The translations under genes were made by a program, and so were the position numbers. A stretch of DNA of 64,000 nt from Metellina segmentata (lineage: Eukaryota > Arthropoda > Arachnida > Araneae > Tetragnathidae): assembly GCA_947359465.1 (NCBI GenBank), contig OX375883.1:21291828-21355827 (forward strand), written 5' to 3'. A model generated the notes under the pieces. The model did not search any database, was not told the origin of the DNA, and saw only the letters and a program-made list of their open reading frames with translations. This document shows positions 53,935 through 64,000 of the stretch, piece by piece. Position 1 is the stretch's first letter. Each line of letters opens with the position of its first letter.

Positions 53935-55257
53935 TAACTAACAAGATGGTCAAAAATCTCACACACAATGTTATTCATTTATTCACTATAATAGTCAATG
54001 CTATCTTCAAACATAACCACTTCCCCAACATATGGAAAACAGCATGTGTTGTACCTATTCTGAAACCTGAAAAAAATCCCTCACATCCCATTAGCTACAG
54101 ACCCATATCACTCTTACCTACTCTGAGTAAAATCACTGAAGCTGTAATCCTCAAACGCCTCACTGAATTCACCTACTCAAATAATATCATGATTCCCCAA
54201 CAATTCGGGTTCACCCCCCAACTCTCCACAAATCACCAACTCCTAAGAGTAGTAGAGTACATACGATCTGGACGCCCATCCAAATACACAGGAGCTGTCT
54301 TCTTCGACATAGCAAAGGCTTTTGACAAAGTCTGGATTCAAGGCCTCATTTTTAAAATGATCACACATAAATTCCCTGACCACATCATACTACTCATTAC
54401 ATCTTACCTCTCCAACCGTAAATTCGTAGTAAGAGTTAACAAACAGCACTCGTCTCAAAGAAACATCTATGCTGGTGTCCCTCAAGGCTCCAAGCTTGGC
54501 CCCTTTCTCTTTAATTTCTTCATGAACGATATCCCTCAATCAGAAAACACTAAAATATGCATGTTTGCTGATGATACCGCCATAATGTCACAACACAAAA
54601 ATTACAAAATTATTCTGGCTGATCTTAAACTTCACATCTTCTACCTTGAATTATGGCTTACAAAATGGAAAATAATGCTTAATGTTGAAAAGACAGCTGC
54701 CATAATGTTCTGTCGTAACAACCCCTCTAAACTACCAATGCTTCAACTGTACAGACAACCCATACCATGGTCTAACGAAACTAAATATCTAGGTCTTATA
54801 CTTGACTATAAACTCAGTTGGAAACCTCACATTAAATATCTGCAAAACAAATTCAGAAAAGCCTCAGCAATGTTATACCCTCTCACCAATCGGAGTTCAT
54901 CCCTATCTCTTGCAAACAAAAAGCTAATATACCTCTACTTCATCAGACCTACAATAACTTATGCCAGCCCAATCTGGGGGGCAACTAACTCCATAAATAT
55001 TAAACGACTGGAACAATTACAAATGCATTTCCTTCGACAAATAACTAGATCAAGATGGTTCTACCGCAACGAAGATATTCTCAGAGCTCTCAACATCACA
55101 ACGCTCAGTAAATTCATACAGAAAAAAACTTTCAACAAAAATTTTCACTAATTTAAATTATATAAACAATGCTGCAATTCAGGAAATAGAAACATATGAT
55201 CCTACACTTCCTCAAAATAAGAACAGACCACGTAAAACCCTTATTCTTGTCGATTAA
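53916..55257 (+). CDS. LINE ORF2, reverse transcriptase part
   Basis: After the A-run slip the frame gives PGMEGVTNKMVKNL, then the fingers and palm: YRPISLLPTLSKITEAVILK, QQFGFTPQLSTNHQL, FFDIAKAFDKVW (first catalytic aspartate), GVPQGSKLGPFLFN and CMFADDTAI (FADD, the catalytic pair). The thumb continues through LGLILDYKLSWKPHI and RPTITYASPIWG. One further slip near 55148 leads to INNAAIQEIETYDP and a final RPRKTLILVD ending at 55257. All domains are present, so only about three single-base differences separate it from an intact ORF2. Confidence 0.82.
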
Positions 55258-55682
55258 AACCCCAAACTTATCCATGTAGACTTTATTCAACCTTAAATAC
55301 CATGACCAACCTTTATTCCATGCACCTTTTGTTAACTGTCCAAGGTCTAAAACTCTTAACTCATATGTTATCAACAAGGCAAGTTCCATCACGCCATGTT
55401 TAAGTACCAATACTGGAGATTAAGGCCCCTACGGGGCCATGTGCTCCATAATATTTTAAAACTCTCTCGAAGAGCTCCGAGTGATTTTAATTGCCACAGG
55501 ACGGTCGAGCTGAACTTACCCGGGCATCCGGCCCCAGATTATCCTTGAGAGGAACGCAGCAGCCGCGGCAGGTAGCCGGCTAAACTGCTCCACAGTCGCA
55601 CGAGCTTGCGACCTTCTGATCTCACCGGAGAACGCTCAGAGAGGCCACCCGGCCAGAGGACTATCGCTCGAGTCCCGTTACC

Positions 55683-56005
55683 AGAGGAGACCTGATTCTC
55701 CGCCTTGGCATCCCGCCAGACTTGATCTCATCCGAGATAACCGTGAAAGGCCGTAGCCTCGAATTCACCCTTTGCTTGGTTCGTAGACCAGAGGAGACCC
55801 GATTCTCCGCCTTGGCATCCCGCCAGACATCATCTCATCCGAGATAACCGTGAAAGACCGTAGCTTGGAATTCATCCTTCGCTCGAGTCCCGTTACCAGA
55901 GGAGACCCGATTCTCCGCCTTGGCATCCCGCCAAACTTGATCTCATCCGAGATAATCGTGAAAGGCCGTAGCCTGGAACTCACCCCATTACTCGGGTCAC
56001 TGCTA
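55683..56005 (+). repeat. 108-bp GC-rich tandem repeats
   Basis: Three units start near 55683, 55790 and 55898 (AGAGGAGACCYGATTCTCCG, then CATCCGAGATAA and CCGTAGC). A partial fourth follows. The period of 107-108 bp is a multiple of 3 in places, which explains the long open frames on both strands there. It lies in the LTR-like sequence downstream of its TATA box. Confidence 0.9.
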
Positions 56006-56210
56006 CCGATTCTCCAAGGGAACCATTCCAGACCTCCGATTCCAAGAGAACTCTGTACAAATTTAAGCATATTCTAATCTAGAAATAAAACTACTTGTTT
56101 CTCAACCTGTAGCATTAGTCTAAGTCGTTACAGTATAGAAACAAGGCAGTGATGGTGACTGGTAGAAGACCTAGTTTTTTTTATTACAACGGAATATCGG
56201 TAGAGGGAAA

Positions 56211-56257
56211 AGAGAGAGAGAGAGAGTGAGAGCGCGCGCGCGAGAGAGAGAGAGAGA
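56211..56257. repeat. (GA)n/(CG)n microsatellite
   Basis: A run of AGAG with an inner GCGCGCGCGC block. Confidence 0.9.
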
Positions 56258-56289
56258 GGAAGAGTATCCAAGAAAATAACTATAAACAA

Positions 56290-57850
56290 GAACCATATCC
56301 AAATATTTCTTTTAAATATTTGGATGGACACTTCTGAAAATGAGTTTACTCTTGTAAACTGATCGTTTACAATCTCTTAATCTTAATCTTTGTGTTCGTG
56401 TTTTGGTTAGACCGTTATATAATTCTCTGTAAGATACTGCCAACAACTCCAGTTCACGTTGAAACTTCCCAGCGCGTTTGTCATTAGGGTTATGTTGGAC
56501 AAAATGATTACCAAATTTTCTGGATACTTCTAGACTTTTTTTTATTAAATCTGTGTTTAGAACAGGATCATTTGGTACATTATTAGGATTCCCAAGGACA
56601 ACCTCTAATATTTCATCTTCGCTTAGGGCTTTATCGACTGATTCATCAATATCTTCAAATAATAGATCATCGAATCCTTCTCCACCAATTATTCGCCCAT
56701 TGTAATGATGTTTTTGAAATTCAGTCGTGTTAGGAACAAAATACAATCAAAACGTTAATGATACATAGATACCTAGACGTACACATTGATAAACGTGAGC
56801 ACGCGTTCCAAAAGTATACACTTCCTGTTATGCAAGCCATTTGTGTGTGTAATATAACATAATACTTCTTTGCCACAAAGAATTTTCTTTAAATTTAGGT
56901 AAAAAATTTCTTAAAAATTGTCTTGGCCCGCTCGTGTTAAATCAATATGACTCGCGTAAACAGATGATGAAATATTTATTTTGAATTCGAGTAAAAAAAG
57001 GTTCGTGCGAAAACAGAATTAAGGGTGCGTACGCAAACAGGAAATGTTTGACGCAAAATATAAATACTCAGGGTAGTCACACATGGATTGAACCTGTGTC
57101 ATATACAGCTTGCAAGTTAATAACACAGTGAGAAACCCACTAACCACAACCTTCCCCCCCCCTCCCGTTCAATGGCGGATGTATACTTCTGCATCCTAGG
57201 GACAAACGGCAACTAGCCGCCCCATTTCCCCCTTACCCAAAGTAATGATATTCTTTCTATACCTCACCTCCATTTTACGCTTTCTCTCCATAGGTTTGCA
57301 CAAAATCATTAGTACCACCCTAATTTTGTTCAACAGAGGTTTGGGATAAATTAAAATACAGAACCAGACCGACATATACCATTGCTGATATTTTAACATA
57401 TATGAGAACTTGGAATAAAATTTGAAATAAACAATCAACAAAAAACAACTCTTAACAAAATTTCAGTAACAAATATTTAGAAAATAACGTATAGTTGACT
57501 ATAAGGAACTGTAATTAAATAAAAACTTAGTTCTCAAACGAACCTATACTGAGATAAGTTCGGTACTTAAATTCTGCACTCTCCTCCCGTAGGCTTTAAG
57601 TTATTTCTTGTAATTTCATACCATGCCCTTAAAAAAATTGGATTTCGATTTTTAAATTGACTAGCATGTTTAATTTTGTCGTTGTTGTGTCTTTGGTATC
57701 TGAGTCCACCACGGCCCACTTTAAGTTAAATTGAATTTGCTGGTACGTTTGTTTTCAAAAAATATATAATTTATTAAACGTGGCATTTCTCTAAACACAC
57801 GACAAGACATACGTATAGGGCCCTCATGCAAGTGCCAGCCGAAAACTCTC
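56290..57850 (-). repeat. 1.5-kb dispersed repeat, copy 1
   Basis: It matches 62285-63770 in the same orientation across several long blocks (CCAACAACTCCAGTTCAC-like, TACTTCTGCATCCTAGGG, GGCCCTCATGCA). Copy 1 keeps a 144-codon open frame that copy 2 has lost. Confidence 0.8.
56312..56746 (-). CDS. Repeat-encoded C-terminal protein fragment
   Basis: The frame has an acidic middle part (DIDESVDKALSEDEILEVV) followed by KKSLEVSRKFGNHFVQHNPN and FQRELELLAVSYRELYNGL, which looks like an amphipathic C-terminal domain. I suspect the tail of a DDE (pogo/Tigger-type) transposase but do not recognise a motif that proves it. In the second repeat copy (62285-62640) the frame is broken. There is no start-side domain in either copy. 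It is likely an element-derived fragment and not a host gene. Confidence 0.35.
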   Translation of the reverse strand: MYFVPNTTEFQKHHYNGRIIGGEGFDDLLFEDIDESVDKALSEDEILEVVLGNPNNVPNDPVLNTDLIKKSLEVSRKFGNHFVQHNPNDKRAGKFQRELELLAVSYRELYNGLTKTRTQRLRLRDCKRSVYKSKLIFRSVHPNI

Positions 57851-59125
57851 CGACCACTGAATTGGATGTGCTATTTTATGACTGTATTATTTGGTTCATA
57901 CTAATTATTATGGCCTGACTGAAATGGAACCAGGAGGATAGAGCGGTTTACATAGAAAGACAGAAATGGCCAGAGTGGAACCTAACAATAATATTCATGG
58001 TAGTTTCACCGTATCTACGATATTAAAAAACAAATTTTAAAATTCAAGGAATTTGTACTTATATTTCAGTTTTATCTTCATTAGAAAGTCCGTAAAATCC
58101 AGCTTCCTCTCCTCGACTAAACTATTTTCAAACCAGCACAATATTTTCCCTACCGCTGCAGAACTAAATAAAGTATGCGCCATCTAGCGGCAATTGGTAT
58201 AAGTTTAAACACAAGCAAATTGATGTTTAGATGACTCAGCCGGTGACGATTACAGGTGCTCTCCTTCGATTAACATAGGAACCAGCAATGCTGTTTCATT
58301 ATTAAACAAGGGGGAATATATATTTAGCATAGATAGCCTCTCATTGGACGTGCGTAGCACGGAGCGCTTGGCCGCGTGGCGGCCTAAATCTCCGGTAGAA
58401 TGGCATTCAGTGGAGGGACAGAGTAAAATATTGGATTGCCCAGAATTAGCTTAAAGTTAAAATAAAAATAATTAAAGAATAAAGTTACTTGGATGTAAGA
58501 AATGAATAAAATTGAAGCAAAAATATTGCTGCAAGAGTTAAAATCAGGATTTGTAAAATCAAGATTAAAAATGTACACAAATTTACAATTGCAGAAAATA
58601 TATATGTGACCAGAATATGTAGCAATACAAAGAGTCAAAAGTTTAATATCAAAAGTAGTTGTCATGTTTAAATTTATTTTTTAATTTATAAAAAAAAAGT
58701 GAAACACAAGAAAGAAAGGAAAAAAAAATTGAAATTTAAAATTTGAAGTTTGTGAAAAAAAAAAATTTTAAGCACAGCTTGATCAAAATAGAATAAATTC
58801 AATTGTCGTGTCAAGATTTATCATTAGCAAAAAAAAAAAAATCCACCAAATTCTTTTTGTAGTGGATTCAACCCATGAAGAGAGAAGGTATGGGTGTAGT
58901 TCATGGGCCCAATTTGCCTCCGTCTCGAGCTTCTCTTTAGGTCATTACTTGAATGTTTGCTTGTAGAATATTCGGTTGATGGCGACAACTTGGGTGTTGG
59001 AGCTGAGGAGGGGGTACTTGAGAGGCGTGGTCAAAAGAGCTGTCATGAACTGAAAACCTCGAAGAGGAAGAAACATGAGTGGATAGGGTAAAGTAGGTTT
59101 AGGTTTTAAGGGGATAATTGGAAGT
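57851..59125. other. No gene seen
   Basis: AT-rich sequence with poly(A) runs near 58690-58840. The short open frames at 58384-58665 and 58903-59091 have no recognisable content. Confidence 0.4.
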
Positions 59126-59129
59126 TTTT

Positions 59130-59232
59130 AATTAACGTCATACTAGAGCAACACCACAGGCTATTGACGACAATATGGGATCAATCCCTCAGTGAAAGAT
59201 CCATGGCAATGCCACATAATTTTGAACCACTC
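59130..59232 (-). mobile_element. SINE-A 3' fragment, diverged
   Basis: TTAACGTCATACTAGAGCAA to TAATTTTGAACCAC on the plus strand is the SINE-A tail and distal body in reverse, with many changes. Confidence 0.65.
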
Positions 59233-59599
59233 AGAAAACGGTGTTAAAGGGGACATTAACTAATAGAACGATGCTTGGAAGGGAAAATTAAGCTATGACA
59301 AATAAATTGCAATTTGGGGGATCAGGGTAATAACACTGGTGCAGATTGAAATTGGGACCACTAAGATGTGGTGCAATTAGTGTATTAAGGGTGTTAACTA
59401 GCTTGAAGAGCTTGTCAGCGGGACTATTGCATTCCTGCAAATCCTAGACAAGCTTTCTCATGTTCCCAATATTTTTGAATATAATTTGTGTGAGTGTGAA
59501 TTTCCTTAAATTAATCCATCAACACATTAATGTCATTTGCTGGTGACAGTAGAATTGGTCTGAGCTGTTGTTATGATTGGGGTAGGAGCAGTCTCTTGG

Positions 59600-60163
59600 G
59601 AGATTTGTGACTCAGGAGTGGGCATATTATTTTAAAGTTTAGAAGCATAGGAGAGATTTGGGGCTGTCAGTTTCCTGACATAGGTCTTTGGTTTTGCAAA
59701 ATTAATGCATACAGTAGTTAATCATGTGTTGCTGAGAACAATTTGCACATTTGGGAGGTAATTTCTTATAAGGGCATTTAGTAGTTTTATGGCCTTCTCT
59801 AGACTGCATTTGGGAGTTTTAGTCAATTTTAACTTGAATAATTAAAATGCAGACAGCTATAACATTTAATTGGGGAATCTCCTTGTTATTCTAGTAGATC
59901 CAACCTTAATGATCAAACACATGAATTGCTTAAGGTCAAAGATTTCTGTTGATTTTTTGGCAGGTGGGAGGTGAAGCATGATTTTCGTAACCAAGATCAC
60001 ATAAGAGGGTTTTAATGTTGTCACAGGTGGTATTACAATGAAGTCCTTTAATGACTGCTTTTAAAGATTTTTGCTCTTTTTCTGATAGGTAGAAATAACT
60101 GATATTATTAGTTAGTATCAAGGTAAGTTGTTGGTTTGTGGTGGTCATCAGTGGAGTTGACAA
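59600..60163 (-). pseudogene. Jockey-type LINE ORF1 (gag-like) remnant
   Basis: The minus strand reads YFYLSEKEQKSLKAVIKGLH, then IKTLLCDLGYENH, the conserved domain of Jockey ORF1 proteins before the zinc knuckles. Further on, after stops, it gives GHKTTKCPYKKLPPKCANC and QQHMINYC, the CCHC knuckle region that binds the element RNA. Several stops break the frame. It is not next to the ORF2 LINE at 52489-55465 and points the other way, so it derives from another insertion. Confidence 0.55.
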
Positions 60164-60793
60164 ACACTTTCAGAACCCTATGAGTTAACTTTTACCCACT
60201 TAAGTTTTAAGGTAGACCCAGGACCCCAAGCATATGGGGTAAATATTACAAATAATACAAGTACCTAAATATGCAGTGTTGCGATCTGTTTGACTTATCA
60301 GAAAGTTTGTATGACTGAAATTTATTGTACACCCTAACTAATAGGGTCCTACAACTTCTTTGGTTAGGCCCAATCCCTTCCACATGAAGGATAGGTAAAT
60401 CCGTAATTATTTATTTTACAAAATATAGAATTCGGAATAAAAGTTGGATCCTAGCTATGGGCCTTTTGCATTTTGTAAAATATTCTATTTGTACGCAATT
60501 TTAATTTAATTTTAAGCTTTAGTCTGTTTAATGCAGTTCTAAGATACTGAAAGGGAAACATGTTTAGTTTTTGAGTAATACTGGTTTTGAGTTCGAATAT
60601 TTATCTCAATACTTTTTTTTGTCAATATGTTCAGTAGGTCTGAAGAAAACCGATTGCCTGTATATTTGGTTTTGCCAAGTCTTTCCCCAAGGAATTCTGT
60701 TGAATCTCAATGGGCAAGAATACATCAAAACCTTCTTTTAAATGTATTAAAAAAGTCTGAGGGAAAAGCTAGATTTAAACGAAGGCAAACTAC

Positions 60794-61850
60794 AGTGGAG
60801 CACCGTTTATACGTTTTTTTTAATGGTCCCGAAAAAAAATCCAATGCATATTAACGTTAAATAACTTCATTTATACGCTTTCCTGAAATCACAAATTTCA
60901 TTTAAACGTTTTTTTTTAAGAACTCAAGAAGAGAGAAAATGCGCATTTTTCGATATCAAATTCCCACTTGACAATTGGATTAAAAACCAATTGCAAGATC
61001 TTATAAAAGGATATGAACAAACAGACATTTTCAAAGCAGATGAAACAGGTTTGTTTAATGATCTTCTGCCATCTAAAACTCTTGCTATCAAATCAAATAT
61101 ACCTGTCAAGGTGGAAAAAAAGTAAAGTGTGATTGACAGTGTTATTGATGAATCAGAAAAATGACCTCCTTTGATAATTGGCAAATCAAAAGAGCTCCAC
61201 TGCTTGAAAAATGCGAAAACATTACCAACAAAATACCTAAGCAATAAAAAATCATGGATTACTATATCTTACTCAACTAATTGGCTAAGGATTAGTTGAT
61301 AAAATGCGATAACAGAACCGACGAATCATTTTATTCAGTGATCAATATCCAGCTCATCCACCTGACAAGGAGTTTCTGAAACACATAACTGTCAAGTTCT
61401 TCCCTGCAAATTGCAGCTACTGGATTTAGGAGCAATAAAACCCCTAAAACAACATTATCGAAAACTTATGGTGAAAACAGCTATCGCCAGTTTAGACCAC
61501 GGAGACTTCGAAAATAGCAACATTTACGTCTCCAAGCAATGAATTTCATAATGATGGCTTGGTAAAATGTTTTACAGAAAACGATAAAAGACTGCTTCAC
61601 CCTTGGCTGATTTTCAACTCCAGTGGATGTCAGTCCATCCTATTGAAAACGCCGAATCTGATAATTTTATTTCATCAGAAAACTGGTCAAATTTAAATGA
61701 TGTTGTTGCATTTCAAAAATTTGTACAATGTGATTGAGAAGTTGCAGCAAGTTCTCTTCTAACAATCGATGAAATTATCGCAAATGAGGAAACTAGCAGT
61801 GAAGAGAATAAATGCACTAAAAAGCCACTGCCTATTGGCATATAATTTGA
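60794..61850 (+). pseudogene. Decayed pogo/Tigger-type transposase
   Basis: The left end TA|CAGTGGAGCACCGTTTATACG resembles pogo/Tigger terminal repeats. Inside, the plus strand reads TDIFKADETGLFNDLLPSKT (first DDE aspartate), later PPLIIGKSKELHCLKN and NKKSWI, then RRIILFSDQYPAHPPDKEFL (second aspartate region) and ITVKFFPANCS. This is the DDE_1 order of Tigger transposases. Stops are frequent and the N-terminal CENP-B-like helix-turn-helix part is missing. The right end was not found. Confidence 0.6.
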
Positions 61851-62125
61851 ATAGAAGAAGGGTTCCAGAAGAATAGACAATTCTGGATTATTTATTCAAG
61901 ACGAAGAACACAAGTACGTTACAAGTTACAACTTACATTACAAGATTACATAAATTAACAATCGCATGCACGAGCAAAATATAAACAGACCAGCACGGAA
62001 TAACAATCTAGAGTTGAGTAGTTTATTTCCTTCAGTTCTCGGCAATCAAGTAAAATAATTATAAAGGCTTTGTAATGAGAAAAATTAGTTCAATTATAAG
62101 CAAAACTTGTCTGCTAGGGTAAGGT

Positions 62126-62213
62126 AAGGTAATTTTAGTTAACGTCATACTAGAGCAACACAACGGGCTATTGACAACGGTTCGGGATCAGTCCCTTAAG
62201 GGAAAGATCCGAG
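62126..62213 (-). mobile_element. SINE-A 3' fragment
   Basis: The tail and distal body up to AAGGGAAAGATCCGAG, close to consensus. Confidence 0.7.
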
Positions 62214-62284
62214 TGAGACACTTTAATGTGTACCTAATTATGTTTGACGAGCACTGGTCTCATCTCGTGAGGATGTTTAACCAA

Positions 62285-63770
62285 TTTTAAGAACAAATTC
62301 AGTTATTAATCGTTGCGTTCGTGTTTGGTTAGGCCGTTATATAATTCTCTGTAAGAGGCTGTCAACAACTCCAGTTCACTTTGAAACTTCCCAGCGCGTT
62401 AATCCTCAGGTTTATATTTGACAAAATGCTTACTCAATTTTCTGGCCCGTTCCAGACTTTCCTTTTATTTAATCTGCATTTAGAAGTGGATCATTTTGTT
62501 CAATATTGGGATTCTCAAGGACAACCTCTAATATTTCAACTTCGCTTAGGGCTTTGTCGACTGATTCATCAATATTTTCAAATGATAGATCATCGAATCC
62601 TTCTCCACCAATTGTTCGCCCATTGAAATGATGTTGGGAAATTTAGTCGTGTTAGGAACCAAATACAATCAAAACGTTGATGATACATAGATAACTAGAC
62701 GCGCACATTGGTAAACGAAAGCACGTTTTCCGAAAGCACACACTAGCTGTTATGCTATCTGTTTGTGTGTGTATTATAAATGATGATACTACTATGCCAC
62801 AAATAGAATTTTTTTTAAATTTGGGCAAAAAATTTCTTAAAAATTGGTTTAGACCGCTCGTGTTAAAACAATATGACTCGCGTAAAAAGAGAATGAAATA
62901 TTTAATTTGAATTCGAGTAAAAAAAGTTCGTGCAACAACAGAATTAAGTGTGCGTACACAAACAGGAAATGTTTGATACAAAATATAAATACTCAGGGTA
63001 GTCACACATGAATTGAACCCGTGTCATATACAGCTTGCAAGTCAATAACTCGACTTTCTATGGAGAAACCCACCAAACCACAACACCCCCCCCTTCAGTT
63101 GCGGATATATACTTCTGCATCCTAGGGGCAACCGGCAACTTGCCGCCCCACTTCTTACTCTTAGTAATGATATTCTTTCTATACCTCACCTCCCTTTTAC
63201 GTTTTCTCTCCATAGGTTTATTAAAAGCACAAAATCATTAGTACTATCCTAATTTTGTTCGACAGTGGTTTGGGATAAATTAAAAACCTGACTGACATAT
63301 ATCATTGTTTATATTTTAATATATATGAGAACTTAGAATAAAATTTGAAATAAACAATCAGCAAAAAACAACTCTTACCAATATTTCAATAACAAATATT
63401 GAGAAAATAATGTATAGTTAATGTATAATAATAAAAACTTAGTTCTGAAACGAGCCTTTAATTAGATATATGGGGGGAGTTAGGTACTTGAATTCTCTCT
63501 TACTCTGTAACTACCCTTCCCTAGGCTTTAAGTTATTTCTAGTAATATCATACCATGCCATTCAAAAATGTTATTTTAATTTTAAATTGGTTAACATTTT
63601 TATTTTATTTGTTGTGCCTTTGCTATCTAAATCCGCCACTGAAAATAATGGGTAGAATTATACTAAAAATAATCATTCATAAATTTTATATTCATAATTT
63701 ATTAAACGTGGGATTTCTTTTAACACGAGAAATAGTATATATATGGCCCTCATGCAGTGCCATCCGAAAA
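62285..63770 (-). repeat. 1.5-kb dispersed repeat, copy 2
   Basis: The partner of 56290-57850. The protein fragment is broken by changes near 62400 and 62640. The last 230 bases of the window show no gene. Confidence 0.8.
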
Positions 63771-64000
63771 ATGTAATACGATTGAAATGCGCCATTTGCG
63801 CATTCTTATTGGGATATGATAGGAAGTAGCTTACACGAGTAATAGTACTAGTTAGTCTTCACGAATATATTCTTAAAGCGATGGCCTTCAGTGCTCTCTG
63901 GTGGTCGCACGTGGTTCCTGCCTTCGCCAGAAACAATCATTTTATAGAATAGGTTTATTAGTCACGAGAGTTTGATTTTATTAATGAACAGAAAGAAAAT

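Larger units (their letters stand above)
52489..55465 (+). mobile_element. Jockey-type LINE lacking ORF1
   Basis: The perfect 14-bp duplication TCGAAGAGCTCCGA lies at 52475-52488 and 55466-55479. The 5' end holds about 74 bases and the last codons of what may be ORF1 just before the ORF2 start. ORF2 is essentially full length. The 3' end is AATATTTTAAAACTCTC, without a poly(A) tail. It is inserted in the LTR-like sequence. Confidence 0.85.
52073..56132 (+). mobile_element. LTR-like sequence interrupted by a LINE
   Basis: Without the LINE (52489-55465) it is about 1.07 kb. It starts TGTGGGTAG, has TATAAAAGGG at 52451, 108-bp tandem repeats, AATAAA near 56084, and ends GTTACA at 56132. The order of TATA box, transcribed part and poly(A) signal resembles a solo LTR. 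No matching target duplication is seen, so the ends are tentative. Confidence 0.45.

Noticed and set aside
55765..56077. Overlapping 101- and 75-codon frames on both strands
   Set aside because: They lie in the 108-bp GC-rich tandem repeats and show no protein motif.

Overview
The window is AT-rich, intron-rich, repeat-saturated nuclear DNA of an animal. I infer an arthropod, most likely an arachnid. This rests on a CYP2-clan cytochrome P450 gene, arthropod-type transposons (P-like, mariner, Tc1, Harbinger and hAT families), Jockey-type LINEs and tRNA-derived SINEs. The species assignment is inference.

The only convincing host gene is one P450 on the + strand running from 1666 to 52002. I reconstruct six exons (1666-2002, 32944-33271, 34817-35013, 37862-38125, 46831-47007, 51857-52002). 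They splice through GT/AG sites with consistent phases (1,2,1,1,1) into an open frame of 482 codons plus stop, with every P450 landmark in order: N-terminal anchor, PPGP hinge, WxxxR, I-helix, ExxR, PxRF and haem cysteine. Intron 1 is about 31 kb and all five introns are packed with mobile DNA.

Intron 1 (2003-32943) holds SINEs of three families, hAT-type and SPIN-like non-autonomous elements, two decayed DUF4817-type mariner-like elements, a deleted mariner, a duplicated 1-kb segment whose second copy shows a LINE tail's empty site, a THAP-domain exon remnant, a 2-kb foldback and a 5.1-kb P-element-like THAP transposon with 34-bp terminal inverted repeats. It ends with a LINE 3' end carrying a perfect 23-bp terminal stem-loop and split by a Tc1 element.

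Introns 2 to 5 (33272-51856) carry more SINEs with alternative tRNA heads, a Harbinger-like MITE, and a 1.0-kb element with 8-bp target duplications. They also hold a 3.9-kb element with a 6-bp target duplication that is proved by an empty-site paralogue at the window's left edge, a 105-bp satellite with three-unit higher-order structure derived from a SINE tail, a 1.07-kb element with 47-bp perfect inverted repeats, and a 1.35-kb imperfect palindrome.

Downstream of the gene (52003-64000) lies an LTR-like sequence with 108-bp tandem repeats, split by a nearly complete Jockey-type ORF2 LINE. Beyond it are a duplicated 1.5-kb repeat, a decayed Jockey ORF1 and a decayed pogo/Tigger transposase. 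I found no genuine tRNA or rRNA gene, no CRISPR array and no bacterial operon. Family names rest on motif recognition alone; no database search was possible.
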